Below, piece by piece: positions 53,210 to 61,362 of a stretch of 64,000 nt of DNA. The translations under genes and the position numbers were made by a program. The notes beneath the pieces were generated by a model that had not been told where the DNA came from, searched no databases, and saw only the letters and a program-made list of their open reading frames with translations. Source of the stretch: CAYUMU01 sp964445985 (lineage in GTDB: Bacteria > Planctomycetota > Planctomycetia > Pirellulales > S012-138). Each line of letters starts with the position of its first letter. Position 1 is the stretch's first letter. Location: assembly GCA_964445985.1 (NCBI GenBank), contig CAYUMU010000008.1, forward strand, positions 1-64,000. Direction: 5' to 3'.

Positions 53210-53893
53210 ATGATTGCCTGCCTGTGGGATATTGACGGAACTCTTTTGGCCAGCGGCGGAGCCGGCAAGGCGGCCATGGATGCGGCTTTGGCGGCCGAGT
53301 TCGGAATTCATACGCCGATTGTGTATTCCACCATGACAGGCCGCACCGATCGCGGGATTGCCGGCGATCAATTCGCGTTGCACAACATTCCCAATACGCC
53401 CGAAAACTGGGAGCGTTTCATCAAGTCTTATCTGCGGTTCTTGCCTGAAAAACTTATTGAGTGCCAGGGGACGATCCTGCCAGGCGTGATGGATACGCTC
53501 AAGTTCATGACCACCCGAACCAAGGTCCGCGTGGGTCTGCTGACGGGCAACCTGCCCCGCGGCGCCCAGGTCAAGTTGGGCTATTTTGGCCTGGCCGAGT
53601 TCTTCGCCTTCGGAGCCTTCGGCGACAAGCACTTGCTGCGCGATGATGTTGCCCGCGAAGCACTTCAGGCCGTGCACGAGCGTTGCGGAAAAGATGCGTC
53701 CTTGGATCGCGTGTTTGTGGTGGGCGATACGCCGCTCGATGTCGCATGCGCCCGAGCCATCGGCGCCCAAGCGGTGGCCGTGGCAACCGGTCATTACACC
53801 ATGGAGCAATTGGCGGCAACCAAGCCCGACCTGCTGCTGGCCGATCTCAGCGATCCCACGCCGTTGTGGAAATTGGCCCGCGATGGCGGCTAA
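53210..53893 (+). CDS. HAD-family phosphatase (phosphoglycolate phosphatase-like)
   Basis: A 227-aa HAD hydrolase. Motif I is CLWDIDGTLLASGG (nucleophile Asp and acid/base Asp), a helical cap follows (about 16-80), motif II is VGLLTGNLPRGA, a Lys sits in GAFGDKHLLRDD as motif III, and motif IV is VFVVGDTPLDVACARAIG. It resembles phosphoglycolate phosphatase/beta-phosphoglucomutase-type enzymes; substrate not known. The ATG at 53210 starts MIACLWDIDG, typical for the family; two earlier in-frame starts add an N-terminal tail of no known value. It follows the composite repeat and is followed by a perfect hairpin. Confidence 0.9.
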   Translation: MIACLWDIDGTLLASGGAGKAAMDAALAAEFGIHTPIVYSTMTGRTDRGIAGDQFALHNIPNTPENWERFIKSYLRFLPEKLIECQGTILPGVMDTLKFMTTRTKVRVGLLTGNLPRGAQVKLGYFGLAEFFAFGAFGDKHLLRDDVAREALQAVHERCGKDASLDRVFVVGDTPLDVACARAIGAQAVAVATGHYTMEQLAATKPDLLLADLSDPTPLWKLARDGG

Positions 53894-53914
53894 GGATCAA
53901 GGATTTAATAGCAT

Positions 53915-53946
53915 CCCGTCATCCCCGCGAAGGCGGGGATGACGGG
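53915..53946. terminator. Perfect 14-bp hairpin between converging genes
   Basis: CCCGTCATCCCCGC (53915-53928), loop GAAG, then its complement (53933-53946). It lies between the HAD gene and the 3' end of the acyl-CoA dehydrogenase gene. The arms resemble the first module of the composite repeat (GTCATTCCCGC), so it may be a repeat relic now serving as a terminator for both strands. Confidence 0.7.
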
Positions 53947-54017
53947 CACGAGATTAGCCGTCTGAATTGCAACCAACGTCGAAACGATATATCCCCAAGT
54001 AACAGCCGTAGTTGATG

Positions 54018-55799
54018 CTAGATATCGAGCAAGCCTTGCCGCTGCCATTGGAGAACCTGATTGGCGGCGGCGGTGGTTGCGTCGTCGTCGTTTTCCCAGA
54101 GCTCGGCCAGGCAGCGGCGAACCGTGCGATCGGCGGTGCGCAAGTAGTAACGTCCCAGCTTGAGCCCTCGTAGCTGCTCTTCCTCGCTGACGTGATGATC
54201 CCTCAGCAGCGCGTCGAGCCGCGAGAGGACGCAACTGGCCGCGTACAGCTCGCACGCCGCGTTAGCGATCCGTGCCTGTTGATACTGGCGATCGAGAATC
54301 TCTTGCTGGTAATGCCGTAGCAAGCGATCGACCTGGTTGCCGAAGGCGCCGACCAGGCGGCCCAACTGCGAGGCTTCGTCTTCGAGCGCGGTGGTGCGAA
54401 CGGTGACTTCGGGGCTGAGGATCAGCGAACTGAGACGCCGGGCGGCAAAGCTGCCAATGCGGCTGAAGTTGCCGAGCGGGCTCTTGATGGCGTTGAGGAT
54501 GCCCTCCAACTCCAGGCCGACGTCGCGCATCCCAACCAGGGCGATGAACGCCCTCAACACGTCGTTGGCCCCCTCGCCGATCAAGTCGATGCGGTGATCG
54601 CGCATCATGCGTTCGAAGGGGAGGTCGTTGAAGTAGCCGGCGCCGCCATGGATCTGCAGGGCGTCGTTCACAATTCGCCAGAGCCGCTCGGTGGAGAACA
54701 CCTTGAGCATGGCCGTTTCGAGCATGTAGTCGTCGGCGCCGGAGTCCATGAGGGCGGCGGTTTGATAGGTTGCCGCCTCCATGGCGAAAACCGAGGCGGC
54801 CATGAAGGCCAGCTTCTCTTTCACCTGTTCGAATTTGCCCAGCGTTTCGTCGAACTGCACCCGCGTATTGGCGTGGGCGGCGCTGTGTTGCAGGCAGAAC
54901 TTGGCCGCCCCCGTGCAACTGGCCCCGAAGGTGGTGCGGCCAAAATCGAGCACCGTGAGGGCGACCTTGAGCCCGCGGCCAAGTTGGCCCAGCAGGTTTT
55001 CCTTGGGCACAAACATGTTGTGGAATGCCAGGCGACTGGTCGCGGTGCCGCGGACGCCGCACTTGGGCATGCGGGCCTCGGTGACCTCAAAGCCAGGCAT
55101 ATCGGGGGTGACAATGAAGGCGCTGATCTTTGTATCTTGGCTGCCGGGCACCGGCGTGCGGGCCATCACCGTGAGCACGCTCGCCAGAGCGCCGTTGGTG
55201 ATGTAACGCTTTTGTCCATTGAGCACCCAACCGCTGCCATCGGCCTTGGGCTCGGCCATGGTTTGCACATTTCCGGCGTCGCTGCCGGCCTCGGGCTCGG
55301 TGAGGGCGAAGGCGCTGATCCATTCGCCCGTGCTCATTTTGGGCAGCCACTTGAGTTTCTGTTCGGGCGTGCCGAACAGCACCACCGCCCGAGGGCCGAT
55401 CGAGTGGTGGGCATTCACAAACAGGGCCGTACTTGCGCAGTGTCCTCCCAGCACTTCAAGAATTCGACAATAGGACACTTGGCTGAGTCCGCGTCCTCCC
55501 GACTCGGTGGGCAGGCAGGCCCCGAGGATTCCCAGTTGCCCTAAGCCGGAGATGACACTCCGCGGAATATCCTCCTGGCGATCGATCAGCTCGGGGTTGA
55601 TCTCATCGCGGCAGAATTGCTGGAGCTGCTCCACCATGTGGTTGGTGGTGGCGTTGCCCTGCAGATCGGGGTAGGGGAGCAACTTCTTGCCCAGGTATCG
55701 GCCGAAATAAAGCCCTTTGGCAAAGCCTACCTGCTTGAGCGAATCGCCGAACATCTCCTCGGCTTGCTGGATCTGTTTCTCGCGGTCGGTGTTGCTCAT
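54018..55799 (-). CDS. Acyl-CoA dehydrogenase with C-terminal extension
   Basis: A 593-aa FAD-dependent acyl-CoA dehydrogenase, introducing the alpha-beta double bond of fatty acyl-CoA in beta-oxidation. Family stretches: FALTEPEAGSDAGNVQT, LNGQKRYITNGALASVL, PKCGVRGTATSRLAFHNMFVP, and the C-terminal-domain HGGAGYFNDLPFERMMRD. The catalytic Glu sits in LIGEGANDVLRAF. The protein is longer than the usual 380 aa by about 180 residues at the C terminus (LSSLILSPEVTVRTTALE to end), resembling the VLCAD/ACAD9-type C-terminal domain that helps membrane binding. Start 55799 begins MSNTDREKQI; 42 further codons upstream are a shadow. No other beta-oxidation gene is adjacent. Confidence 0.93.
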   Translation of the reverse strand: MSNTDREKQIQQAEEMFGDSLKQVGFAKGLYFGRYLGKKLLPYPDLQGNATTNHMVEQLQQFCRDEINPELIDRQEDIPRSVISGLGQLGILGACLPTESGGRGLSQVSYCRILEVLGGHCASTALFVNAHHSIGPRAVVLFGTPEQKLKWLPKMSTGEWISAFALTEPEAGSDAGNVQTMAEPKADGSGWVLNGQKRYITNGALASVLTVMARTPVPGSQDTKISAFIVTPDMPGFEVTEARMPKCGVRGTATSRLAFHNMFVPKENLLGQLGRGLKVALTVLDFGRTTFGASCTGAAKFCLQHSAAHANTRVQFDETLGKFEQVKEKLAFMAASVFAMEAATYQTAALMDSGADDYMLETAMLKVFSTERLWRIVNDALQIHGGAGYFNDLPFERMMRDHRIDLIGEGANDVLRAFIALVGMRDVGLELEGILNAIKSPLGNFSRIGSFAARRLSSLILSPEVTVRTTALEDEASQLGRLVGAFGNQVDRLLRHYQQEILDRQYQQARIANAACELYAASCVLSRLDALLRDHHVSEEEQLRGLKLGRYYLRTADRTVRRCLAELWENDDDATTAAANQVLQWQRQGLLDI

Positions 55800-56211
55800 C
55801 CTGTTTCGACTCCGCCTGGAAAGTAGGTGCCCGGTGGGTGGGGGGCCTGCTTTTCTCCGATTCATCTGGGAGAAGCAAGCGCGTGGCTGCCGCGCCATCT
55901 TCTCAGAGACGGGCTGGCACGGCAATTATTGAGGGCGAGGCTTCCTGGAGACAGTCCCAGCAGGGCATGCACCGCCACCAATGTCGTCCTCGGCCAGATT
56001 GGCTGCGATCTTTAGCAAAAATTGGGCTTGCAACGATTTTGAAAGTTATTCTGCTCCCCAAACAGGCCGAAAATGAAAGCGAAATCGTTAAGTCCTTTGG
56101 CAGGTGGCGGTTGCTGAAATTATGGGCCGGCGGGTTTTGAATTGGCACGGCGGGTGCTTTATGGCCCTACCGAAACGGAGATCATTCAACACCTCGCAAA
56201 GGAGATTGCTC
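55800..56211. other. Divergent intergenic region before csrA
   Basis: About 410 bp between the acyl-CoA dehydrogenase and csrA, turning A/T-rich near 56010-56120. It carries a sigma-54-like promoter (56143-56158) and the csrA ribosome site (56199-56203). No gene was seen. Confidence 0.6.
56143..56158 (+). promoter_or_regulatory. Sigma-54-type (-24/-12) promoter upstream of csrA
   Basis: TGGCACG-GCGG-GTGCT matches the sigma-54 consensus TGGCACG-N4-TTGC(A/T) except G for the first T of the -12 element. The GG to GC spacing is the required 10 bases. Transcription would begin near 56169, giving a leader of about 43 bases before the csrA start. Sigma-54 dependence would link csrA to motility/biofilm-type control. 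Confidence 0.65.
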
Positions 56212-56691
56212 ATGTTGGTTCTCACTCGCAAAGCTCAACAGCAGATTCAAATCGGCAACAACATCGTCATTACCATCGTGCGGGTCAAGGGACAGTCGGT
56301 GCGCGTCGGCATCGAAGCTCCGCAAGACGTGCGGGTGATTCGCGGAGAGTTGCAATTTGACGGTGAGTTGAGCCTGGAAGTGGAATCGGAGAATGAAAGC
56401 CAGGAAGCGGCCGTTTCTAACTCCGCCGAAAGTCGCGACGCGGGTCAGCCGCGAACCGCTAGCAGCCTGAAAAGCAAAGTAGCCGCCGTGACCGAGCGCG
56501 TGCGGGTGGATGCCTTCCAGACCGAGGATCGCGGCGACCGACGCGAGTCGTTCAATCCGGCCGATCATCGGATGCAGATGACGGGGAACTCGCGAGAGTC
56601 GTCGCGGGCTTACGAGAGCCCTCGGGCTCAAGTGATCTCCGGTCGGGCCACCCTGCCGATGTCCAGCCTGGGCCGCATTAACCCTCGCTAA
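56212..56691 (+). CDS. csrA: Carbon storage regulator CsrA with long C-terminal extension
   Basis: CsrA binds GGA motifs in mRNA leaders to repress or activate translation, often in flagellar and metabolic genes. The first 65 residues form the CsrA fold: MLVLTRKAQQQIQIGNNIVI, TIVRVKGQSVRVGIEAPQDV and RVIRGEL. The remaining about 94 residues (Gln/Glu/Ser/Arg-rich, QEAAVSNSAESRDAG to MSSLGRINPR) are far beyond the standard 61-75 aa and look disordered. AAAGGAG lies 8 bases before the ATG, a near-ideal site. A sigma-54-like promoter lies about 55 bp upstream. Its usual partner fliW and the flagellin genes are not in the window. The extension could bind a partner or modulate RNA binding. Confidence 0.93.
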   Translation: MLVLTRKAQQQIQIGNNIVITIVRVKGQSVRVGIEAPQDVRVIRGELQFDGELSLEVESENESQEAAVSNSAESRDAGQPRTASSLKSKVAAVTERVRVDAFQTEDRGDRRESFNPADHRMQMTGNSRESSRAYESPRAQVISGRATLPMSSLGRINPR

Positions 56692-56892
56692 CGGCAAATG
56701 TGCCTGGGGCGGTGACGATTGGGGAGGAACCCCACCGCGCGGCCAAAAGGCAAAGCACCCGGAGGAATCGCCGGAACGGCAAACACTCCGACCCCCGCGC
56801 CTTATCCCGAAGGCGCCCTGGCAGTCCCCCCCCTAACTTTCTCAAGGCTTTGAGAAGTAGCGAACGCTTTTTAACAAGCACGCGTTTTTAAC

Positions 56893-56944
56893 CGCGGCGG
56901 TGAACGGCAGCCACGAACGGCAGCCCTCAACCGCCGCGTTTTTT
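56893..56944 (+). terminator. Terminator downstream of csrA
   Basis: CGCGGCGGT (56893-56901) pairs with ACCGCCGCG (56930-56938), followed by six T (56939-56944). The 28-base loop holds a direct repeat of GAACGGCAGCC. This is a U-tract hairpin for plus-strand transcripts and lies just before the 3' end of the converging TPR gene. Confidence 0.8.
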
Positions 56945-56950
56945 ATTGCG

Positions 56951-58630
56951 CTATTTATCCGCCGACTCCGTGGCGCCGCCGAGGGTGACGTTGATCTTGT
57001 ACTTGGTTTGCAAGTGCGCATGCGCGACGCTAGCGTGCGAGGTTTTCGAGTAGCGTTCGCAAACCCGCTGGAAGGCCGAGATGGCTTTTTCCTTGTCGCC
57101 CCCTCGCTCCAAGGTATAGGCCATTTGCAGTTGGGCCCAACTGGAGAGAGGTTCGTGCGCGTCTCGAATTTGCGTGTACAGGCTATAGGCTTCGCCCCAC
57201 TCTTTCAAATGCAGATGGCAGTCGGCCATGCGCTGGTAGGCCGCGGGGAAGTTGTCGCTTTGCCGATAGGCGCCGATGGCTTCTTTATACTTGCCGAAAT
57301 GCTGATAGGTATCGGCGGTGTTCCAGAGCCATTGATCGGCTTGTTCCGGTGCTTCTTTGATCAGTTGCTGATAAACGGCCACGGCCTCGTCGCACTTGCC
57401 TGCCTCGCGGTAGGTTGAAGCCACCTGGTTCAGCCAGTTACCGGGCTTCTTTTCATCCCTGCCTGCCAGTTGACGGTAAATCGCAATCGCCGACTCGTAC
57501 TTCTTTTCTTCGCGATCCATTTGGGCCACGTTGCTGAGCCCCACCGTCTTGTCGGCAAACCGGCCATAGGTCGCCCGGGCGCGCTCGCGCTGTTCGTGCG
57601 ATTTATAAAAGGAGGCCAGGTTGCCCAGAATTCCATCGTCGACGCCGAAAATCTTTTCCATTTGGTCGTAAAGCTTGGGTACTTCGTCGGTGCGTCCGGA
57701 GCGATCTTGAAGATTGGCGATGGCGAACCAATACTCGCGGGCACGCGCCTTCTCCGCTTCCACGGCCAGGTCGGTGGGCATTTCTTTGCGAAGGTAGGCA
57801 ATCGCCTGGTCGGCTAGCTGCTCGCCCTGGGATTTGGTTGTGGATTCTTTGACCAGGGTGGAAATGGGCGTTTGCACGTAGGCCACCACTTGCGCGGGAA
57901 GCTGCTCGGGCGTGTACGTGGTCGCCAGGGCCTTCACGGCTTCGTTGAAGGCGGCCTTGTTCATGTAGTACTGCGCCAGGTCGCGCGAGGCGGCCATGCA
58001 ATAACGCGCGGCCTCGCCCTGGCGGGGAATATCGAACGTGAGCGACTTCCAGAGGGCCACGCGCCGCTCGGCATCGCCTTCCACGCGGGCAATCTCCGCC
58101 AGGTCAACCCGGGCCAGCACGCCCACCAGTTGTTGACTGTGGCGGGCCATCACTTCGCTGTAGGCTTTCTTGGCCTTGGCGACCTCGCCCATGTCTTTGT
58201 AGGTGCGGGCGATGAGGTAGGCCGAGCTTTGCGACTCGGGCGACTCCGGCCAGTAATCGATGACCGATTGAAAGCCGTCTTTGATGGCCGTGTTGAGGTT
58301 GCGGCGTTCTACCTGGCACAAGCTCCACTTGAGCTGGGCGTAGCTGGCGCCCTCACTCTGCTCATATAGGGTGAGGAATTTTTCATACTCGCTCTGGGCG
58401 ACTTTATAGTCCTTCTCGCGGAAGTACTTCTCGGCAATGTTGAGCTGGTAACGCTCCGCCTCGCGAAGTTTGGCCCAGCGGTCGAGCGACATTTCGTCGA
58501 GCGGGCCGGCCGTGGCGACCGATGTTCCCAGCAGCGCCACGAGCAGAGCCAGCGTGAGCGGACCACGGTAACCGCCGACGCGCGCCGGGTGGCGAGGGCT
58601 TACTTTTTCTTGGATTGAGCTTGCAACCAT
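56951..58630 (-). CDS. Secreted tetratricopeptide repeat protein
   Basis: A 559-aa exported protein. After a basic start and a signal peptide (PLTLALLVALLGTSVATAG, about 24-42) it is made of TPR-type helix pairs over nearly its whole length, for example AEKYFREKDYKVAQSEYEKF, AKAKKAYSEVMARH, AIAIYRQLAG and EAVAVYQQLIKEAPEQ. TPR arrays mediate protein-protein contact. It is the last gene of the minus-strand ExbB/ExbD cluster, and its start overlaps the DUF4159 gene's 3' end by 31 bp, with GGAGT in front, so the two are translationally coupled. The chosen start at 58630 includes a plausible signal peptide; the longer frame is not preferred. It probably assembles in the periplasm with the ExbB/ExbD complex. 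Confidence 0.85.
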   Translation of the reverse strand: MVASSIQEKVSPRHPARVGGYRGPLTLALLVALLGTSVATAGPLDEMSLDRWAKLREAERYQLNIAEKYFREKDYKVAQSEYEKFLTLYEQSEGASYAQLKWSLCQVERRNLNTAIKDGFQSVIDYWPESPESQSSAYLIARTYKDMGEVAKAKKAYSEVMARHSQQLVGVLARVDLAEIARVEGDAERRVALWKSLTFDIPRQGEAARYCMAASRDLAQYYMNKAAFNEAVKALATTYTPEQLPAQVVAYVQTPISTLVKESTTKSQGEQLADQAIAYLRKEMPTDLAVEAEKARAREYWFAIANLQDRSGRTDEVPKLYDQMEKIFGVDDGILGNLASFYKSHEQRERARATYGRFADKTVGLSNVAQMDREEKKYESAIAIYRQLAGRDEKKPGNWLNQVASTYREAGKCDEAVAVYQQLIKEAPEQADQWLWNTADTYQHFGKYKEAIGAYRQSDNFPAAYQRMADCHLHLKEWGEAYSLYTQIRDAHEPLSSWAQLQMAYTLERGGDKEKAISAFQRVCERYSKTSHASVAHAHLQTKYKINVTLGGATESADK

Positions 58631-60090
58631 TTGCTGTACTCCACGTTCGCGTAGTTGATGACGTTCACGCCCAGGTTGTAGCAATTCTGCCAAATATCGG
58701 CAGGCACACCGGCATGATCGTCGGTCCAGGCGTCGCCAATATCGCCCGGGTGGTAATAGCAGACCCAGCGTCCATCGACCTTCCAACCCCAGGCGTCGCG
58801 CCCGCCGTGCGGCGCCACGTAGGGTAGGCTATCGATCTTGAACGGAACGCTATGAATGAGGTCGTCGTAAGGAATGCGCACCGGCTCCACGTGGGGGAGC
58901 GTTTGTCGCATCATGGCAAAAAACTGATTGTGAAAGTGACTGCTGCCGCCATTGTCGCCAAACAACATGCCGTGTTTGGTGATCAGATAGTCGCGGAGGA
59001 TGCCAATTTCACTCTTGGAGAGCGAGATGTTTCCCTGGCCGGTGAGATACACCAGCGGCAGGCCGGTAATGTTCGCCAACTGGCCGACGGTGCGGCTTTC
59101 GGTTCGCTCGGCCACGGGCTGGCTGGTGCGCGCCCCGTACTCGATGAGCATATTCAGGTCGGCGCCGATGCCAAAATCCTGGTTCCAGTCGCCGCCGGCA
59201 TACTCCAAGCGCACGAAGCGAATCTTGCCCCGGGCGGTCCCTCCGGCGTAACCGGCGCCATCGCCATCGCCGTAGCCGACCTTGTATTGATGCTTGGTGA
59301 CCTCGAGCAGCTGGGTATCGACGTCATCGATCGGCGGCGGATTGAAGACCACCACGCTGGCCGGATTGATCACGTACTTTTTCTTGATGACCTTTTGAAT
59401 TTTGACCTGCTGGGTCATTTGCTGTTGTTCGCCGCCGCCGGCTGGGAGCTCGAACACTTCCTGACAGCCGCCGACTTGCGAAGACAGGAAGACCACCAGC
59501 ACGAACAAGAGCGTGTAGGTACACAGGCCCGCGGTCGATTGACGCAAGCGGCCGCTTTGGCCGCCGTAATACCAAGCGTCTAAATCGAGAGGATTCCAAA
59601 TATTGCCCGGCGCGGCCGCCGCGTGCCCTGAACTGTAGGCGGCCACCATGGCGTCGGGGGCGGGCCGTGCTTCGTAGCGCAGGCGGGCGTAGTAGACGGC
59701 GGCGATTTCCAGGGCCCAAACGGTCCAAAACAGGCCGATGGCGAATAGCGTGAACAGCCCCGCTTGGGCCAGCCAGACCCGCAGGCTGTCGAAAATGAAG
59801 GCATCAGCCGCGAACACCGAAAACTGCCAGAGCGGCACAAAGGCCACGGTCCAAACCGCGTTCCGCTGCCAGCCTTTCCACTGTTGGCCCTTCCACTGCA
59901 GGCCAGCGAGAATTGCCGCGGCAGCCGCCAATGCTGCCGCGGAGGCAAACACGACCCACTTCGTCACGTTGCCGGTCGTGCCATCGAGTTGACGGAACCA
60001 AAGCCAATCAGCGATGACGATCAGCCAGGCGATCGCCAGCAAGGCGACCAGCGCGGCGGCAGTCCAAAATTGGGGAGATCGTCCACGCAT
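58600..60090 (-). CDS. DUF4159 membrane protein
   Basis: A 496-aa protein with about five membrane helices in the first half (for example AAALVALLAIAWLIVIADWLW, FASAAALAAAAAILAG, LFTLFAIGLFWTVWALEIAAVYY) and the DUF4159 domain in the second half. It has NPASVVVFNPPPIDDVD and IRFVRLEYAGGDWNQDFGIGADLNMLIEYG, then LPLVYLTGQGNISLS and HGMLFGDNGGSSHFH. DUF4159 relates to the glutamine amidotransferase-like/ThuA fold; no catalytic role is proven. It stands between the 179-aa protein and the TPR gene, and overlaps the latter by 31 bp. The start at 60090 begins MRGRSPQFW. Its position suggests a structural role in an ExbB/ExbD-coupled envelope complex. Confidence 0.85.
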   Translation of the reverse strand: MRGRSPQFWTAAALVALLAIAWLIVIADWLWFRQLDGTTGNVTKWVVFASAAALAAAAAILAGLQWKGQQWKGWQRNAVWTVAFVPLWQFSVFAADAFIFDSLRVWLAQAGLFTLFAIGLFWTVWALEIAAVYYARLRYEARPAPDAMVAAYSSGHAAAAPGNIWNPLDLDAWYYGGQSGRLRQSTAGLCTYTLLFVLVVFLSSQVGGCQEVFELPAGGGEQQQMTQQVKIQKVIKKKYVINPASVVVFNPPPIDDVDTQLLEVTKHQYKVGYGDGDGAGYAGGTARGKIRFVRLEYAGGDWNQDFGIGADLNMLIEYGARTSQPVAERTESRTVGQLANITGLPLVYLTGQGNISLSKSEIGILRDYLITKHGMLFGDNGGSSHFHNQFFAMMRQTLPHVEPVRIPYDDLIHSVPFKIDSLPYVAPHGGRDAWGWKVDGRWVCYYHPGDIGDAWTDDHAGVPADIWQNCYNLGVNVINYANVEYSKWLQAQSKKK

Positions 60091-60211
60091 GTTCGATTTC
60101 GATCAGGAACAGTCGAGCCGCCGGGGGCGGCAAGCATTGGCGAGGGTTCGTGTCGGCACGGCGGTTGGGTTGGGGGGACTCTAACTTTACGACTGGCTTG
60201 CCGGGAATTCG

Positions 60212-60751
60212 CTAGCGCTTGTTGAGCTCGTTGAGAATGTCGTCGCCGCGATTTTCCAGCGGATTGCGGCGAGGATCGGCCACCTTGGTTTCACCAATGC
60301 CTAGCGGATCGAGGGGGGGCTGCGAGGCCGTGGCCGGGTCGGTCGGAGTCATCGGCGAATTATTGTTGGCTGTGTTGGCGGCCCCCGGCGTGCCAGGCGG
60401 AGTTGCCGCATTGGGGTCCGAGGCGTTGGCCGCGGCCGAGTCCGCCTGAGGCGCGGCCGCCGCGGCGGGTGCTACTGTCTTATTGGCGACCGGTTCGAAA
60501 TCGCCTTGGGCTTTCTTGACTCCCCAAACCGTGAACGTGGCGCCCACCAGGAGGACAAGCACCAAGGCGGTGGACCAGAGCATGCCTTGCACCAGGCTGC
60601 TTTGGGCGATCAGGCCGAGTACCTCTTGAGGGCGGCGGCCCTTCATTTTCCCCAGGAATTCGCGGAGCTCAAGCATGGTGGCGGTGCCATGCGTATTCAA
60701 TTGCCGCCGCAAACCGCGCGGGGTTTCGGGGCGGTGGTTGGTATCTGCCAT
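60212..60751 (-). CDS. Single-pass membrane protein of the ExbB/ExbD cluster
   Basis: A 179-aa hypothetical. A charged 50-residue N-terminal part (with MLELREFLGKMKGRRPQEVLGLI) precedes one membrane helix (about 57-77: MLWSTALVLVLLVGATFTVWG). The rest is Ala/Pro/Asn-rich and probably extended (ANKTVAPAAAAAPQADSAA, then NNNSPMTPTDPATA), ending NPLENRGDDILNELNKR. No family recognised. AGGA precedes the start by about 8 bases. It lies between ExbD and DUF4159 in the same direction and should be part of the same unit, possibly as a spanning linker. Confidence 0.7.
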   Translation of the reverse strand: MADTNHRPETPRGLRRQLNTHGTATMLELREFLGKMKGRRPQEVLGLIAQSSLVQGMLWSTALVLVLLVGATFTVWGVKKAQGDFEPVANKTVAPAAAAAPQADSAAANASDPNAATPPGTPGAANTANNNSPMTPTDPATASQPPLDPLGIGETKVADPRRNPLENRGDDILNELNKR

Positions 60752-60871
60752 GACGCTGGTCCTATCGATCGAAGAACAAGGTTGGGCTACCCAAAGGGGA
60801 GACGCTTGTTTTCACTGAATGGTAATCAGGGGACGGGGAGAGCTGATCAGCGCATACGGCGATCGCCCTCT

Positions 60872-61276
60872 TTAGTCTCGCTGTTTTTCGAGCACATGCA
60901 ACAGTTCGCCTCCCACCTCGCTCACGGCGGCCAGGATGGGTTCGAACCGGCTGGCCGGGGCCTCTTTGTTGATTTTGAGCAACACCGTGCGTTGGCCGGG
61001 AGGCGCGCCTTCCAAAATCGTCTCCAGTTTCGGCCCCAGTTGTCCTACTCCAATTTCCTGATTGTTCAGGTACAGCTTATTCTCAACATCCACGAGCACC
61101 ACCGCGCGCACATTGGTCGCGGCATCGGTCCTGGAAGTTGTCGCCGGCTTCCATTGCTGGTGGCTGTCGTCTTGAGCCCTGGCGAGAATGAAAAAGAAGA
61201 TCAGCAGGTTGAATGCGATATCGCCCATGGCCATGGAGGGGACTTCGGCGGCGAGGGATCGTCGTTTGAGCTTCAT
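60872..61276 (-). CDS. ExbD/TolR family proton-channel subunit (second paralogue)
   Basis: A 134-aa ExbD. The single membrane helix (about 16-35: AMGDIAFNLLIFFFILA) has the proton-carrying Asp19. The periplasmic domain (about 55-130) has VRAVVLVDVENKLYLNNQEI and TVLLKINKEAPASRFEPIL-like strands and helix, as in ExbD. With the upstream 141-aa ExbD and the 297-aa ExbB it should form a ring-plus-rod engine coupling proton flow to force in the periplasm. It lies 86 bp after the first ExbD. Substrate or outer-membrane partner is not known; no TonB was seen. Confidence 0.92.
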   Translation of the reverse strand: MKLKRRSLAAEVPSMAMGDIAFNLLIFFFILARAQDDSHQQWKPATTSRTDAATNVRAVVLVDVENKLYLNNQEIGVGQLGPKLETILEGAPPGQRTVLLKINKEAPASRFEPILAAVSEVGGELLHVLEKQRD

Positions 61277-61362
61277 GATTCAGTCAAGCGGGGACGTGGC
61301 CCGGTAATGGTTTGCGGGAGCAACTGCCTGTTGCCGGACGGGTTCATTGTAAAGTGACAGTT

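Noticed and set aside
54594..55544. Plus-strand frame antisense to the acyl-CoA dehydrogenase
   Set aside because: No domain or leader; the minus-strand gene is a full acyl-CoA dehydrogenase.
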